This document shows positions 36,361-44,024 of a DNA stretch of 64,000 nt, in pieces (position 1 is the stretch's first letter; each line of letters starts with the position of its first letter). The translations under genes were made by a program, and so were the position numbers. The notes beneath the pieces were generated by a model that ran no database searches, had not been told where the DNA came from, and saw nothing but the letters and a program-made list of their open reading frames with translations. This stretch comes from Novosphingobium clariflavum (lineage in GTDB: Bacteria > Pseudomonadota > Alphaproteobacteria > Sphingomonadales > Sphingomonadaceae). The stretch lies in contig NZ_JAPCWC010000008.1 of assembly GCF_026420865.1 (NCBI RefSeq), positions 62,001 through 126,000 on the forward strand, given 5' to 3'.

Positions 36361-36498
36361 CTGTGTCCTCCTCCAAAGTGACCGGCGGATCGGGGCAAAT
36401 GCGCATCCCCAAGCGCCGTGGAAGGCCCGGTGGTTGTCCACCGCGACGCTTCCGCTCTCCCCCTGCTTAGGACGGGACAGGTGAATGCATAATATGGC

Positions 36499-36506
36499 AT
36501 ACGTAT
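36499..36506. promoter_or_regulatory. Candidate LacI-type operator between the TBDR and lacI-family genes
   Basis: ATACGTAT is a perfect 8-bp palindrome centred on CG, within GCATACGTATACGC and next to an AT-rich AATATGG stretch. It lies between the divergent TBDR and regulator genes. LacI-family operators are palindromes with a central CG, so this is a reasonable candidate, but one site proves nothing. Confidence 0.35.
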
Positions 36507-36605
36507 ACGCAAGTGCCGGTAGGCCACGCGGCGTTGCCGTTCTGCCACCTCCGTGGAAACGCGCAGTCTCGTGGAAATTCTGGATTTTTTACGGAAGAGG
36601 ACAAG

Positions 36606-37646
36606 GTGGGACGCAAGCCGAGCAACAGGCCGACCAGCTTCGACATCGCCTATCGCGCCGGGGTCTCGCAGCCCACGGTCAGCCGCGCGCTCAGGGGGTC
36701 GAAGGCGGTCAGCGCCGCCACCCGCGAGCGGATCGAGGCCATCGCGCGCGAGCTGAACTACTCGGTCGACAAGAACGCCTCGTCGCTGCGCTCGCAGCGC
36801 GCCAACACCATCGCGCTGCTGTTCTTCGAGGAGCAGACGCCCGACGATTCGAAGATCAACCCCTTCTTCCTCGCCATGCTGGCATCGATCACCCGGCAAT
36901 GCGCGAATCGCGCCCTGGACCTCCTCATCTCGTTCCAGAAGATGGAGGACGACTGGCACGTGCGCTATCAGGACAGCCACCGCGCCGACGGGCTGATCCT
37001 GCTGGGGTACGGCGACTACACGCTCTACGAAAGCCGCCTCGAACAGCTGGTCAGGCAAGGCACCCACTTCGTGCGCTGGGGTTCGGTGGACGATCGCACC
37101 ATCGGCGCCACCGTGGGCTCGGACAATTTCGGCGCGGGCAAGCTGGCGGGCGAGCACCTGATCGGCCTCGGCCGCAAGCGCATCGCCTTCCTCGGCCAGG
37201 CGGACGAGCACTACCCCGAATTCGCCGACCGCTACCGGGGCCTGTGCAGCGCGCTGGCGGAGGCCGGCCTCGCCTGCGACCCCATGCTCCAGCGCGATGC
37301 GATCAGCCACGAGGAACTCGGCCAGCGCGCCATGCAGGACATCCTGGACAGCGGCGCCGGGTTCGACGCGGTGTTTGCCGCCAGCGACCTCATCGCCATC
37401 GGCGCGATGCGGGCGCTGGCCGCGGCCGGACGCGCGATCCCGGACGACGTCGCGGTGATGGGCTTCGACGACCTGCCTGCCGCCAGCATGACCCATCCGC
37501 CGCTGACGACGGTGATGCAGGACCTCAAGGGCGCGGGCGAACGGCTGGTCGAGACGCTGGTCGCGCAGATCGAGGACACCCCCCTGCCCGCCCCCACCCT
37601 GCCGTCACGCCTGATCGCGCGGGCCAGTACCCTGAAGTCAGCGTAA
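36606..37646 (+). CDS. LacI family transcriptional regulator
   Basis: The 346-residue product starts at GTG 36606 after AGAGGA. The HTH lies near residues 10-35 (FDIAYRAGVSQPTVSRALRG), followed by the hinge (ARELNYSVDKNASSLRSQRA) and a periplasmic-binding-protein-like sensor domain ending FDDLPAASMTHPPLTTV. It probably represses the alpha-glucan genes and TBDR and is released by a sugar ligand. The assignment to this locus rests on adjacency and divergent orientation. Confidence 0.93.
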   Translation: MGRKPSNRPTSFDIAYRAGVSQPTVSRALRGSKAVSAATRERIEAIARELNYSVDKNASSLRSQRANTIALLFFEEQTPDDSKINPFFLAMLASITRQCANRALDLLISFQKMEDDWHVRYQDSHRADGLILLGYGDYTLYESRLEQLVRQGTHFVRWGSVDDRTIGATVGSDNFGAGKLAGEHLIGLGRKRIAFLGQADEHYPEFADRYRGLCSALAEAGLACDPMLQRDAISHEELGQRAMQDILDSGAGFDAVFAASDLIAIGAMRALAAAGRAIPDDVAVMGFDDLPAASMTHPPLTTVMQDLKGAGERLVETLVAQIEDTPLPAPTLPSRLIARASTLKSA

Positions 37647-37710
37647 CGTGGGGAAACGAGGGGGATGGGAGGTCATGTTCGGGTGGAAAGCGGACGCTGC
37701 CCTAACCACC

Positions 37711-37787
37711 CCGCTCATGCTGAGCGTGTCGAAGCATGGGGGCTGAGCGCCCCGCTTCGGGGCCTTCGACAAGCTCAGGCGGAGCGG
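37711..37787. repeat. Palindromic intergenic repeat, family 2, copy 1
   Basis: CCGCTCATGCTGAGC plus TGTCGAAGCATGG on the left and CCTTCGACAAGCTCAGGCGGAGCGG on the right form a long imperfect inverted repeat. A second copy is at 51946-52023. From general knowledge, CTTCGACAAGCTCAGG-type sequences are frequent between genes of sphingomonads. Confidence 0.85.
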
Positions 37788-37807
37788 GTTTGGTCCGTTT
37801 CGGGTGG

Positions 37808-38176
37808 CTATGTGCCGGTCGGACTGACGGTTAGCGCTCGGGCCTTGTCGATGTAGACCATCCTCATCCAACCTGGCCGGTTCCGCGTCAGTGGGCATGT
37901 GTGGAATGTGCCCCAGACACTTCGTTCAAAAGATGGCGACAGCCTTGAGATACTGTCCGGAAGAACGCCGCGCCCTTCTGCTGCCCCCTCGCGGTTGAGA
38001 ACTCCAAGAATTCGCTTTGTACCGCGAGGCCAAATCCTGATGCTGGGCGTCCCGTTTGCGACAAACAGGCGGCCTGTCACCCACTTGCAGTTTGACGGAA
38101 GCCGAGCGTCGGCTGCGATAGGCACGGGGGTTGCCAGCAACGAAAAGGCTGGCAGCAGGGTGAGATATCGAAGCAT
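37808..38176 (-). CDS. Small exported protein of unknown function
   Basis: The 122-residue product from ATG 38176 has a signal peptide (MLRYLTLLPAFSLLATPVPI, then AADA). The mature part contains SIRIWPRGTKRILGVLNRE and FHTCPLTRNRPGWMRMVYID, and resembles a family of small secreted proteins I associate with sphingomonads. No function is known. The frame is open upstream of 38176 without a signal sequence, so the signal peptide decides the start. It is convergent with the lacI-family gene, with repeat family 2 between. Confidence 0.75.
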   Translation of the reverse strand: MLRYLTLLPAFSLLATPVPIAADARLPSNCKWVTGRLFVANGTPSIRIWPRGTKRILGVLNREGAAEGRGVLPDSISRLSPSFERSVWGTFHTCPLTRNRPGWMRMVYIDKARALTVSPTGT

Positions 38177-38315
38177 ACGGTATCGTAACTCAGGCCCCCT
38201 ATGACTGCTATGGGGCGTGATCGGATCTGTCTGCGGCTCCTGACCGGCATCCCCCCGCCCCCGGCCCGCACCGCCAAAGCATTCGTATGCATCTTGCCCA
38301 GGCGCACCGCCCATG

Positions 38316-38348
38316 CGAGGCCCGGCGTTACACAAACGCCGGGCCTCG
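38316..38348. other. Perfect 14-bp inverted repeat in the leader of the MFS gene
   Basis: CGAGGCCCGGCGTT (38316-38329) and its exact complement (38335-38348) flank an ACACA loop. There is no T-run. It sits 30 bases before the ATG of the sugar transporter, so it may be a leader hairpin that affects expression. Confidence 0.7.
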
Positions 38349-38378
38349 ATGCCTTGCGGAACCAGGGAAAAGGACGTG

Positions 38379-39896
38379 ATGGATCAGGCGGTTTCGGGCG
38401 CGATCAGGGCGGAAAAGCCGCGGCAAGGCTGGGCCGGCCTGTGGAACATCAGTTTCGGCTTCTTCGGCATCCAGATCGGTTTCGCGCTCCAGAACGCGAA
38501 CATGAGCCGCGTGTTCCAGTCGCTCGGCTCCGCGATCGACGATCTCCCCGCGCTGTGGATCGCCGCTCCGCTGACCGGCCTGCTGGTGCAGCCGGTGATC
38601 GGCCATTTGTCCGACAGAACCTGGCTCGGGCGGCTCGGCCGCCGCCGCCCCTATTTCCTCGGCGGCGCGCTGCTGGCGGCGCTGGCCTTGCTGGTCATGC
38701 CGGAAAGCTCCGGCCTCCTCATGGCAGCGCTGCTGCTGTGGATGCTGGATGCCAGCCTCAACGTCTCGATGGAGCCGTTCCGCGCCTTCGTCGGCGACAT
38801 GCTGAGGAAAGACCAGCACACCGCCGGATACGCCGTGCAGACCGCCTTCATCGGCGTGGGCGCGGTCGCAGGCTCGCTGTTTCCCTATGTCCTCGACCAT
38901 CTCGGCGTCAGCAACATCGCCGCCCCCGGCGGCATTCCCGATACCGTGCGCTTCAGCTTCTGGGCGGGCGGTGCGGCGCTGTTTGCCGCCGTGCTGTGGA
39001 CGGTGCTGAGCACCCGCGAATATGCCCCGCACGAACTCGCCGCCTTCGAGGGCGAGGAGCCCTTCCACGCCCCCAGCGCCGAGGCGCTGGCCACGCGCAG
39101 CCCGCTTGGCGGCCTCGTCTGGATCGCCGCCGGCGCAGCGGTGGCGCTGGGCGTCTGGACGTGGAATCTGGAAAAGGAAGTCTACCTGCTCGGCGGATTG
39201 CTGGCGGGCTACGGCCTTGCGGTGATCGCCGCCGTCCTGCTGGCCCGCGCGGGCCGCAGCGCCTCGATGCTGGCCGGGATCGTCGGCGATTTTGCCGGCA
39301 TGCCGCCGATCATGAAGCGCCTCGCCTTCGTGCAGTTCTTCAGCTGGTCCGCGCTTTTCATCATGTGGATCAACACGACCCCGGTGGTCGCGCAGTACCA
39401 CTTCGGCTCGGCCGATCCCGCCAGCGCCGCCTATCAGCAGGCGGGCAACTGGGTGGGCGTGCTTTTCTCCGTCTATAACGGCGTGGCAGCCATCGCCGCC
39501 CTGGCCCTGTTGCCCTGGCTGGCCCGCCGCCTCGGCAAGGCGCGCACCCATGCCCTGTGCCTGACGTTCGGCACCCTCGGCTTCGCCCTGTTCCTGGTGC
39601 TGCGCGACCCCCACCTGCTGGTGCTGGCCGAGATCGGCATCGGCATTGCCTGGGCCTCTATTCTCGCCATGCCCTACGCCATCCTCGCAAGCAGCCTGCC
39701 GCAGGCGAAACTCGGCATTTACATGGGCCTTTTCAATGTCTTCGTGGTGCTTCCGCAGCTGCTGGTGGCCACCGTCATGGGCTCGATCATGAAGGCTTTC
39801 TTCCCACACGAGCCGATCTGGACGATGGCCTTTGCCGCCGCGACGCTGCTCGTCGCCGCCGTCGCCGCGCTGCGAATCAAGGCCCCGGCAGACTGA
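38379..39896 (+). CDS. MFS sugar transporter (sucrose/maltose SUT/GPH-like)
   Basis: This 505-residue transporter has twelve hydrophobic segments. LWNISFGFFGIQIGFALQNA in TM1 and LGRLGRRRPYFLGG in the TM2-3 loop are signatures of the sucrose/maltose-type (SUT, GPH-related) symporters found beside maltodextrin genes in sphingomonads and Caulobacter. It should carry maltose or glucose from the periplasm to the cytoplasm with protons. The start is ATG 38379 (MDQAVSGAIRAEKPRQGW). The genes around it complete the alpha-glucan locus. Confidence 0.92.
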   Translation: MDQAVSGAIRAEKPRQGWAGLWNISFGFFGIQIGFALQNANMSRVFQSLGSAIDDLPALWIAAPLTGLLVQPVIGHLSDRTWLGRLGRRRPYFLGGALLAALALLVMPESSGLLMAALLLWMLDASLNVSMEPFRAFVGDMLRKDQHTAGYAVQTAFIGVGAVAGSLFPYVLDHLGVSNIAAPGGIPDTVRFSFWAGGAALFAAVLWTVLSTREYAPHELAAFEGEEPFHAPSAEALATRSPLGGLVWIAAGAAVALGVWTWNLEKEVYLLGGLLAGYGLAVIAAVLLARAGRSASMLAGIVGDFAGMPPIMKRLAFVQFFSWSALFIMWINTTPVVAQYHFGSADPASAAYQQAGNWVGVLFSVYNGVAAIAALALLPWLARRLGKARTHALCLTFGTLGFALFLVLRDPHLLVLAEIGIGIAWASILAMPYAILASSLPQAKLGIYMGLFNVFVVLPQLLVATVMGSIMKAFFPHEPIWTMAFAAATLLVAAVAALRIKAPAD

Positions 39897-39983
39897 TAGC
39901 GCTACCTTAAAAACGGCGCCTTTCCCGATACCCTCGACAATCCGCCATTTACCGCGATTCCCGGCGTTCCCCACGGCTGCGCG

Positions 39984-40020
39984 TTGACTTTCATGTCCGA
40001 CAAATATAATTGTCCGATAA
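39984..40020 (+). promoter_or_regulatory. Promoter and direct repeats upstream of the second TBDR
   Basis: TTGACT (39984-39989) and TATAAT (40005-40010) make a sigma-70-like promoter with a 15-base spacer. TGTCCGACAA (39994-40003) and TGTCCGATAA (40011-40020) are direct repeats 17 bases apart that bracket the -10 box, suggesting a binding site for a regulator such as a GntR or LacI protein. Confidence 0.55.
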
Positions 40021-40049
40021 ATAAGACATCTGCTTATTGGGAGGGATAC

Positions 40050-42680
40050 GTGGACCTGAAGCTTCGCACCGCATTCCGTGCGTCCAGCGCGCTCGCCATC
40101 GCACTTGGCGTGCAGGCGCTTTCGCAGCCGGCATTCGCACAATCGACCGACACCGCCGCAGCCGACCAGAGCGCCGCCGAAAACGACGCCATCGTCGTCA
40201 CCGGCCTGCGCGCCTCGCTGCGGGACGCGCTCAACGCCAAGCGCGCGCAGACCGTCGTCACCGAACAGATCAGCGCGAAGGACATCGGCGCCCTGCCCGA
40301 CGTCACCATCGCCGATTCGCTCGCCCGCCTGCCGGGCGTCACCGCCACGCGTGACCGCGGCAACGCCAGCCAGGCCGCCGTGCGCGGCCTCGGCCCCCGC
40401 CTCGTGCTCGGCCTCATCAACGGCCGCGAAGTCGCCTCGTCCGAGCCCGACCGCAACGTCCGCTGGGAAATCTACCCCTCCGAAATCGTCTCGGGCGTCA
40501 CCGTCTACAAGTCGCAGGCCGCCAACGTGATCTCGGGCGGCGTCGCGGCGACCATCGACATCCGCACCGTGCGCCCGCTCGACTATCAGGGCCCCGCCCT
40601 CACCGTGCGCGCCGGCGCGCTCTACAACGACGGCGGCAAGGACATTCCGGGCTATTCCGGCTGGGGTTCGCGCGGCAGCGCCCAGTACATCGGCCACCTG
40701 ACCGACAATCTCGCGGTCGTCGTCGGCGGCACCTTCCAGCGCCAGAAGAACGGCTACAACTCGTTCCAGGGCTGGGGCTACAACACCTACGACGTCAACG
40801 GCGCCTCGGCCCCCACGCTGAACGGCGAGCCGGTCAACGCCCCCTGGGGTGCGCAGACCGAGATCAAGGCGCTCAAGGAAACCCGCTGGTCCACCACCGG
40901 CGCGATCCAGTGGAAGCCGACCACCGACTGGGACATCAACCTCGACGTTCTCTACTCCAAGGTGAAGATCGACGAGAACCAGGCGCAGCAGTGGTACGGC
41001 CGCTCGAACGGCTGGGGCGACTGGGGCGGCACCATCGGCGCGCCGGGCGACATCTACCAGAACGGCAGCTACACGCTTTCGGGCAACACGATCACCGGCG
41101 CGACGCTGAACAACTACTCGTCGGTCACCAACGCGATCGCCAAGTACACCGAGGACAAGAACCTCTTCGTCACCGGCCTCAACGCCAAGTACGACGATGG
41201 CGACTGGACCGTGAAGTTCGACGCCTCGTACTCGCGCGCCCGCCGCGACAATTCGTGGGGCGCGCTCTACGTCGACATGTGGCCCGAAAGCACGACGTTC
41301 GCCACCGGCCGGAACCAGGTGCCCAGCGTCTCGGTCAGCGCGAACACCGCCGACCTTTCGAACCAGGTCGTCTCGGGCGGCCAGTATGACGGCCCGCAGC
41401 GCCTCAAGGACGATCTCGGCGCCGGCCAGGTCGACATCTACCGCCACATCGATGGCGGCTTCTTCACCGGCTTCGGCGCGGGCCTGCGCTACTCGAACCG
41501 CGTGAAGAGCTACGATGCCTACAGCGCCTCGGTCTCGGGCAGCGGCACGATCGATTCCTCGTACCTCACCGCCTTCGACGTCCACGGCTTCGACGTGCCC
41601 ACGCTCGTCTGGGGCAACTACAAGACGCTGGCCGCCGAATACCTGACCATCGGCACCCCCACGCAGGACAAGTCGAAGTACTGGCGCGTCAAGGAAGACA
41701 ACTTCGAAGGCTACCTGATGTCGGACTTCGCGGGGTCCTTCTTCACGGGTAACCTCGGCGTGCGCTTCGTCAACGTGGCCACCCACTCGAACGCCTTCTC
41801 GGGCCGCACCTACTGGGACGGCACGCAGAACGTGACCGAGTATTCGCCGGTCAACGACAACAGCAAGTACTTCCGCGCGCTGCCCAGCCTCAACCTCAAC
41901 TTCGACCTGACCGACACGCTCAAGCTGCGCGCCGGTGCCGCCCGCGTGATCTCGCGTCCGCCGCTCGACGAACTGCGCGCCAGCCTCGCGCTCAGCAACT
42001 ACCCGCCGACCAACACCGCCTCGGGCGGCAACCCGTACCTGAAGCCGCTGATGGCGACGCAGGGCGACCTCAGCCTCGAGTGGTACTTCCACAAGGACGC
42101 GATGATCGCCGTCGCCGCCTACTACAAGGACGTGTCGAGCAACGTCGGCTATACCCAGACCCAGCAGGTCATCGGCGGCGACACCTACACCGTCACCTCG
42201 CCGGGCAACGGCAAGGGCGGCCATGTCGCCGGTGTCGAAGGCACGATCCAGACGCCGTTCTACTTCCTCGGCATCGACAACTTCGGCCTCTACGCCAATG
42301 CCAGCTACGTGGATTCGAACATGAAGGAGCTGGCGCCCGCCAGCAATCCGTTCCCGGCGGTGGGTCTCACCAAGTTCACCGGCGAATTCGACCTGTGGTA
42401 TTCGGGCCACGGCATCGACGCCCGCGTCGCGCTCAAGCACCACAGCCCGTTCACCGTGATCTACGGCTGGGATGCCTCGCAGCTGACCCGCCTCGAATCC
42501 GAGACGACGCTGGGGGCCAGCGTGTCCTACGCGATCAACAAGAGCATCTCGGTCCGCTTCCAGGCGAACAACCTGACCAACCAGGTCGCCCGCTTCTACT
42601 GGAACAACGACCCCGACCAGATCGCCCGTTACGAGAAGTATGGCCGCAGCTATCTGGCGGACATCACCTTCAAGTACTGA
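40050..42680 (+). CDS. TonB-dependent receptor, probably for a carbohydrate
   Basis: The 876-residue product starts at GTG 40050 after GGGAGGG. It has a signal peptide (RASSALAIALGVQALSQPAFA), AIVVTGLRASLRDALNAKRA (TonB box region and the carbohydrate-TBDR opening), a plug (DVTIADSLARLPGVTATRD; VRGLGPRLVLGLINGRE) and a barrel ending ADITFKY. It is of the same subclass as the TBDR at 33502-36360. It lies between the sugar transporter and the galactan genes, so the substrate could be a galacto- or gluco-oligosaccharide. Confidence 0.95.
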   Translation: MDLKLRTAFRASSALAIALGVQALSQPAFAQSTDTAAADQSAAENDAIVVTGLRASLRDALNAKRAQTVVTEQISAKDIGALPDVTIADSLARLPGVTATRDRGNASQAAVRGLGPRLVLGLINGREVASSEPDRNVRWEIYPSEIVSGVTVYKSQAANVISGGVAATIDIRTVRPLDYQGPALTVRAGALYNDGGKDIPGYSGWGSRGSAQYIGHLTDNLAVVVGGTFQRQKNGYNSFQGWGYNTYDVNGASAPTLNGEPVNAPWGAQTEIKALKETRWSTTGAIQWKPTTDWDINLDVLYSKVKIDENQAQQWYGRSNGWGDWGGTIGAPGDIYQNGSYTLSGNTITGATLNNYSSVTNAIAKYTEDKNLFVTGLNAKYDDGDWTVKFDASYSRARRDNSWGALYVDMWPESTTFATGRNQVPSVSVSANTADLSNQVVSGGQYDGPQRLKDDLGAGQVDIYRHIDGGFFTGFGAGLRYSNRVKSYDAYSASVSGSGTIDSSYLTAFDVHGFDVPTLVWGNYKTLAAEYLTIGTPTQDKSKYWRVKEDNFEGYLMSDFAGSFFTGNLGVRFVNVATHSNAFSGRTYWDGTQNVTEYSPVNDNSKYFRALPSLNLNFDLTDTLKLRAGAARVISRPPLDELRASLALSNYPPTNTASGGNPYLKPLMATQGDLSLEWYFHKDAMIAVAAYYKDVSSNVGYTQTQQVIGGDTYTVTSPGNGKGGHVAGVEGTIQTPFYFLGIDNFGLYANASYVDSNMKELAPASNPFPAVGLTKFTGEFDLWYSGHGIDARVALKHHSPFTVIYGWDASQLTRLESETTLGASVSYAINKSISVRFQANNLTNQVARFYWNNDPDQIARYEKYGRSYLADITFKY

Positions 42681-42752
42681 TCTTCCGGATCGGGCCGCGC
42701 CTCCATCGCGGCCCTATAACCGGCCCGCCCATACGGGCCGAAACCTCGAAAA

Positions 42753-42784
42753 GGGGCGCCAACTCCTCCCGGCGCCCCTTTTTT
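42753..42784 (+). terminator. Rho-independent terminator after the second TBDR
   Basis: GGGGCGCC (42753-42760) pairs with GGCGCCCC (42771-42778) and is followed by TTTTTT. It is 72 bases past the stop. Confidence 0.92.
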
Positions 42785-43285
42785 CGTGCCTGCCGCCTAG
42801 GCAAAAGTGCCGCCGGTTTGTGCGAAAGTGTAACCATGTGGCGCAAAATCATCACCTTGCGGCGCGCAGCCCAAGCGTAGTCCGCGCGTCGTCCGCGCTC
42901 CTGGCGCACAAGACGCCGCATGGCCCTGAAAACCCGATGAAACGGCGATTTCAGGCGATTGCGACAGGGCGGACAAGCGCGAGCGCAGCGCCCCCGCCAG
43001 CCCGGCCGCTGCCCCAAAATCGCCACGAACCGACCCGCGCCATGACGAAGCTGTCACATTTGTGAACGCCGACATTACGGCCCATTAATTTTGAGTACAC
43101 CCTTGAACGAGCATAGCAAATTCACCCCAAGGGGTTGCTCGACAAACATATCACCCCCCGAAATGTCCGAGCAACATGGTAGAAACGAACCAAGCAAAGC
43201 ACCGCAGGTCGAGTAATACTCGATTTACTGGTCGATGAATGCCGCCCTTTGGATCTATATTTATAATGGAATTATGAGGAATCTT
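42785..43285. other. Non-coding stretch before the beta-barrel gene
   Basis: I see no gene. The first 270 bases are ordinary GC-rich intergenic sequence. From about 43060 it becomes AT-richer, with GAGTAATACTC (an imperfect palindrome at 43210-43220) and TATATTTATAAT close to the next start, so promoter and leader of the downstream gene are probably here. Confidence 0.5.
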
Positions 43286-43801
43286 ATGAAGTACATCGTT
43301 CTTTCGGCTGCCGCCGCTCTCGCTGCTTCGGCTTCGGTCCCCGCCTTTGCGCAGGACGGCGAGCCTTTCACGGGCCCGCGCGCCGGAATCACCATGGGTT
43401 TCGACAAGATCCAGGGCGATGAAGGCTTCTCGTACGGCGTCAACGCCGGCTACGACATCGGCGTTGCCCCCCGCATCACCATCGGCCCCGAAGTGACCCT
43501 CGGCGACGCCACCACCGACAGCGCCACCACCGACGTCAGCCGCGACCTCACCGCCTCGGTGCGCGCCGGCTACGTGGTCACCCCGAAGGTCCTCGCCTTC
43601 GCCAAGGTCGGCTACACCAACACCCGCTTCGAGCCGGTTGCCGGCGGCAACTACTCGCTGGAAGGCGTGCGCTACGGCGGCGGTCTTGAATACGCGGTGA
43701 CCCCGAAGACCTACATCTCGGCCGAATACCAGCGCACCGAATACGAATCGAACTTCGGCGGCCGTGACGCCGGCGTGGTCGGCATCGGCTACCGCTTCTA
43801 A
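43286..43801 (+). CDS. Small outer-membrane beta-barrel protein (OmpA/opacity-like)
   Basis: The 171-residue product starts at ATG 43286, six bases after GAGGA. A signal peptide (MKYIVLSAAAALAASASVPA, cleavage at AFAQ) precedes an eight-strand type barrel with alternating hydrophobic strands (PRAGITMGF, YGVNAGYDIG, ASVRAGYVV, FAKVGYTNTRF, YISAEYQRTEY) ending GVVGIGYRF with terminal Phe. It belongs to the PF13505-like outer-membrane group. The role may be structural or adhesive. Confidence 0.9.
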   Translation: MKYIVLSAAAALAASASVPAFAQDGEPFTGPRAGITMGFDKIQGDEGFSYGVNAGYDIGVAPRITIGPEVTLGDATTDSATTDVSRDLTASVRAGYVVTPKVLAFAKVGYTNTRFEPVAGGNYSLEGVRYGGGLEYAVTPKTYISAEYQRTEYESNFGGRDAGVVGIGYRF

Positions 43802-44024
43802 ACACTTCCGACCCGCCACCGAGACGGGAAGGCAACAGGAACGGGAAGGGTTGTCCTGCGGGACCACCCTTCCCGTTTTCGTTCGTGCGGCGAGCGACCC
43901 TCCGGAAATTCGCGAGAGGCGCATTTCGCAGCCCCCCCGTCCGCTCCCACGCCCCGAATGGACAAGACCCCGAACACATCATAGGTCTCTGCTTGCAAGC
44001 ATCTGTGCATGCGGGGGAATATTG

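Noticed and set aside
38328..42443. An open frame of about 1370 codons on the minus strand, antisense to the sugar transporter and second TBDR
   Set aside because: Its protein is rich in Arg, Gly, Val and Asp from complementary high-GC codons, has no family motifs, and lies opposite two genes with clear homology. It is a codon-bias shadow.
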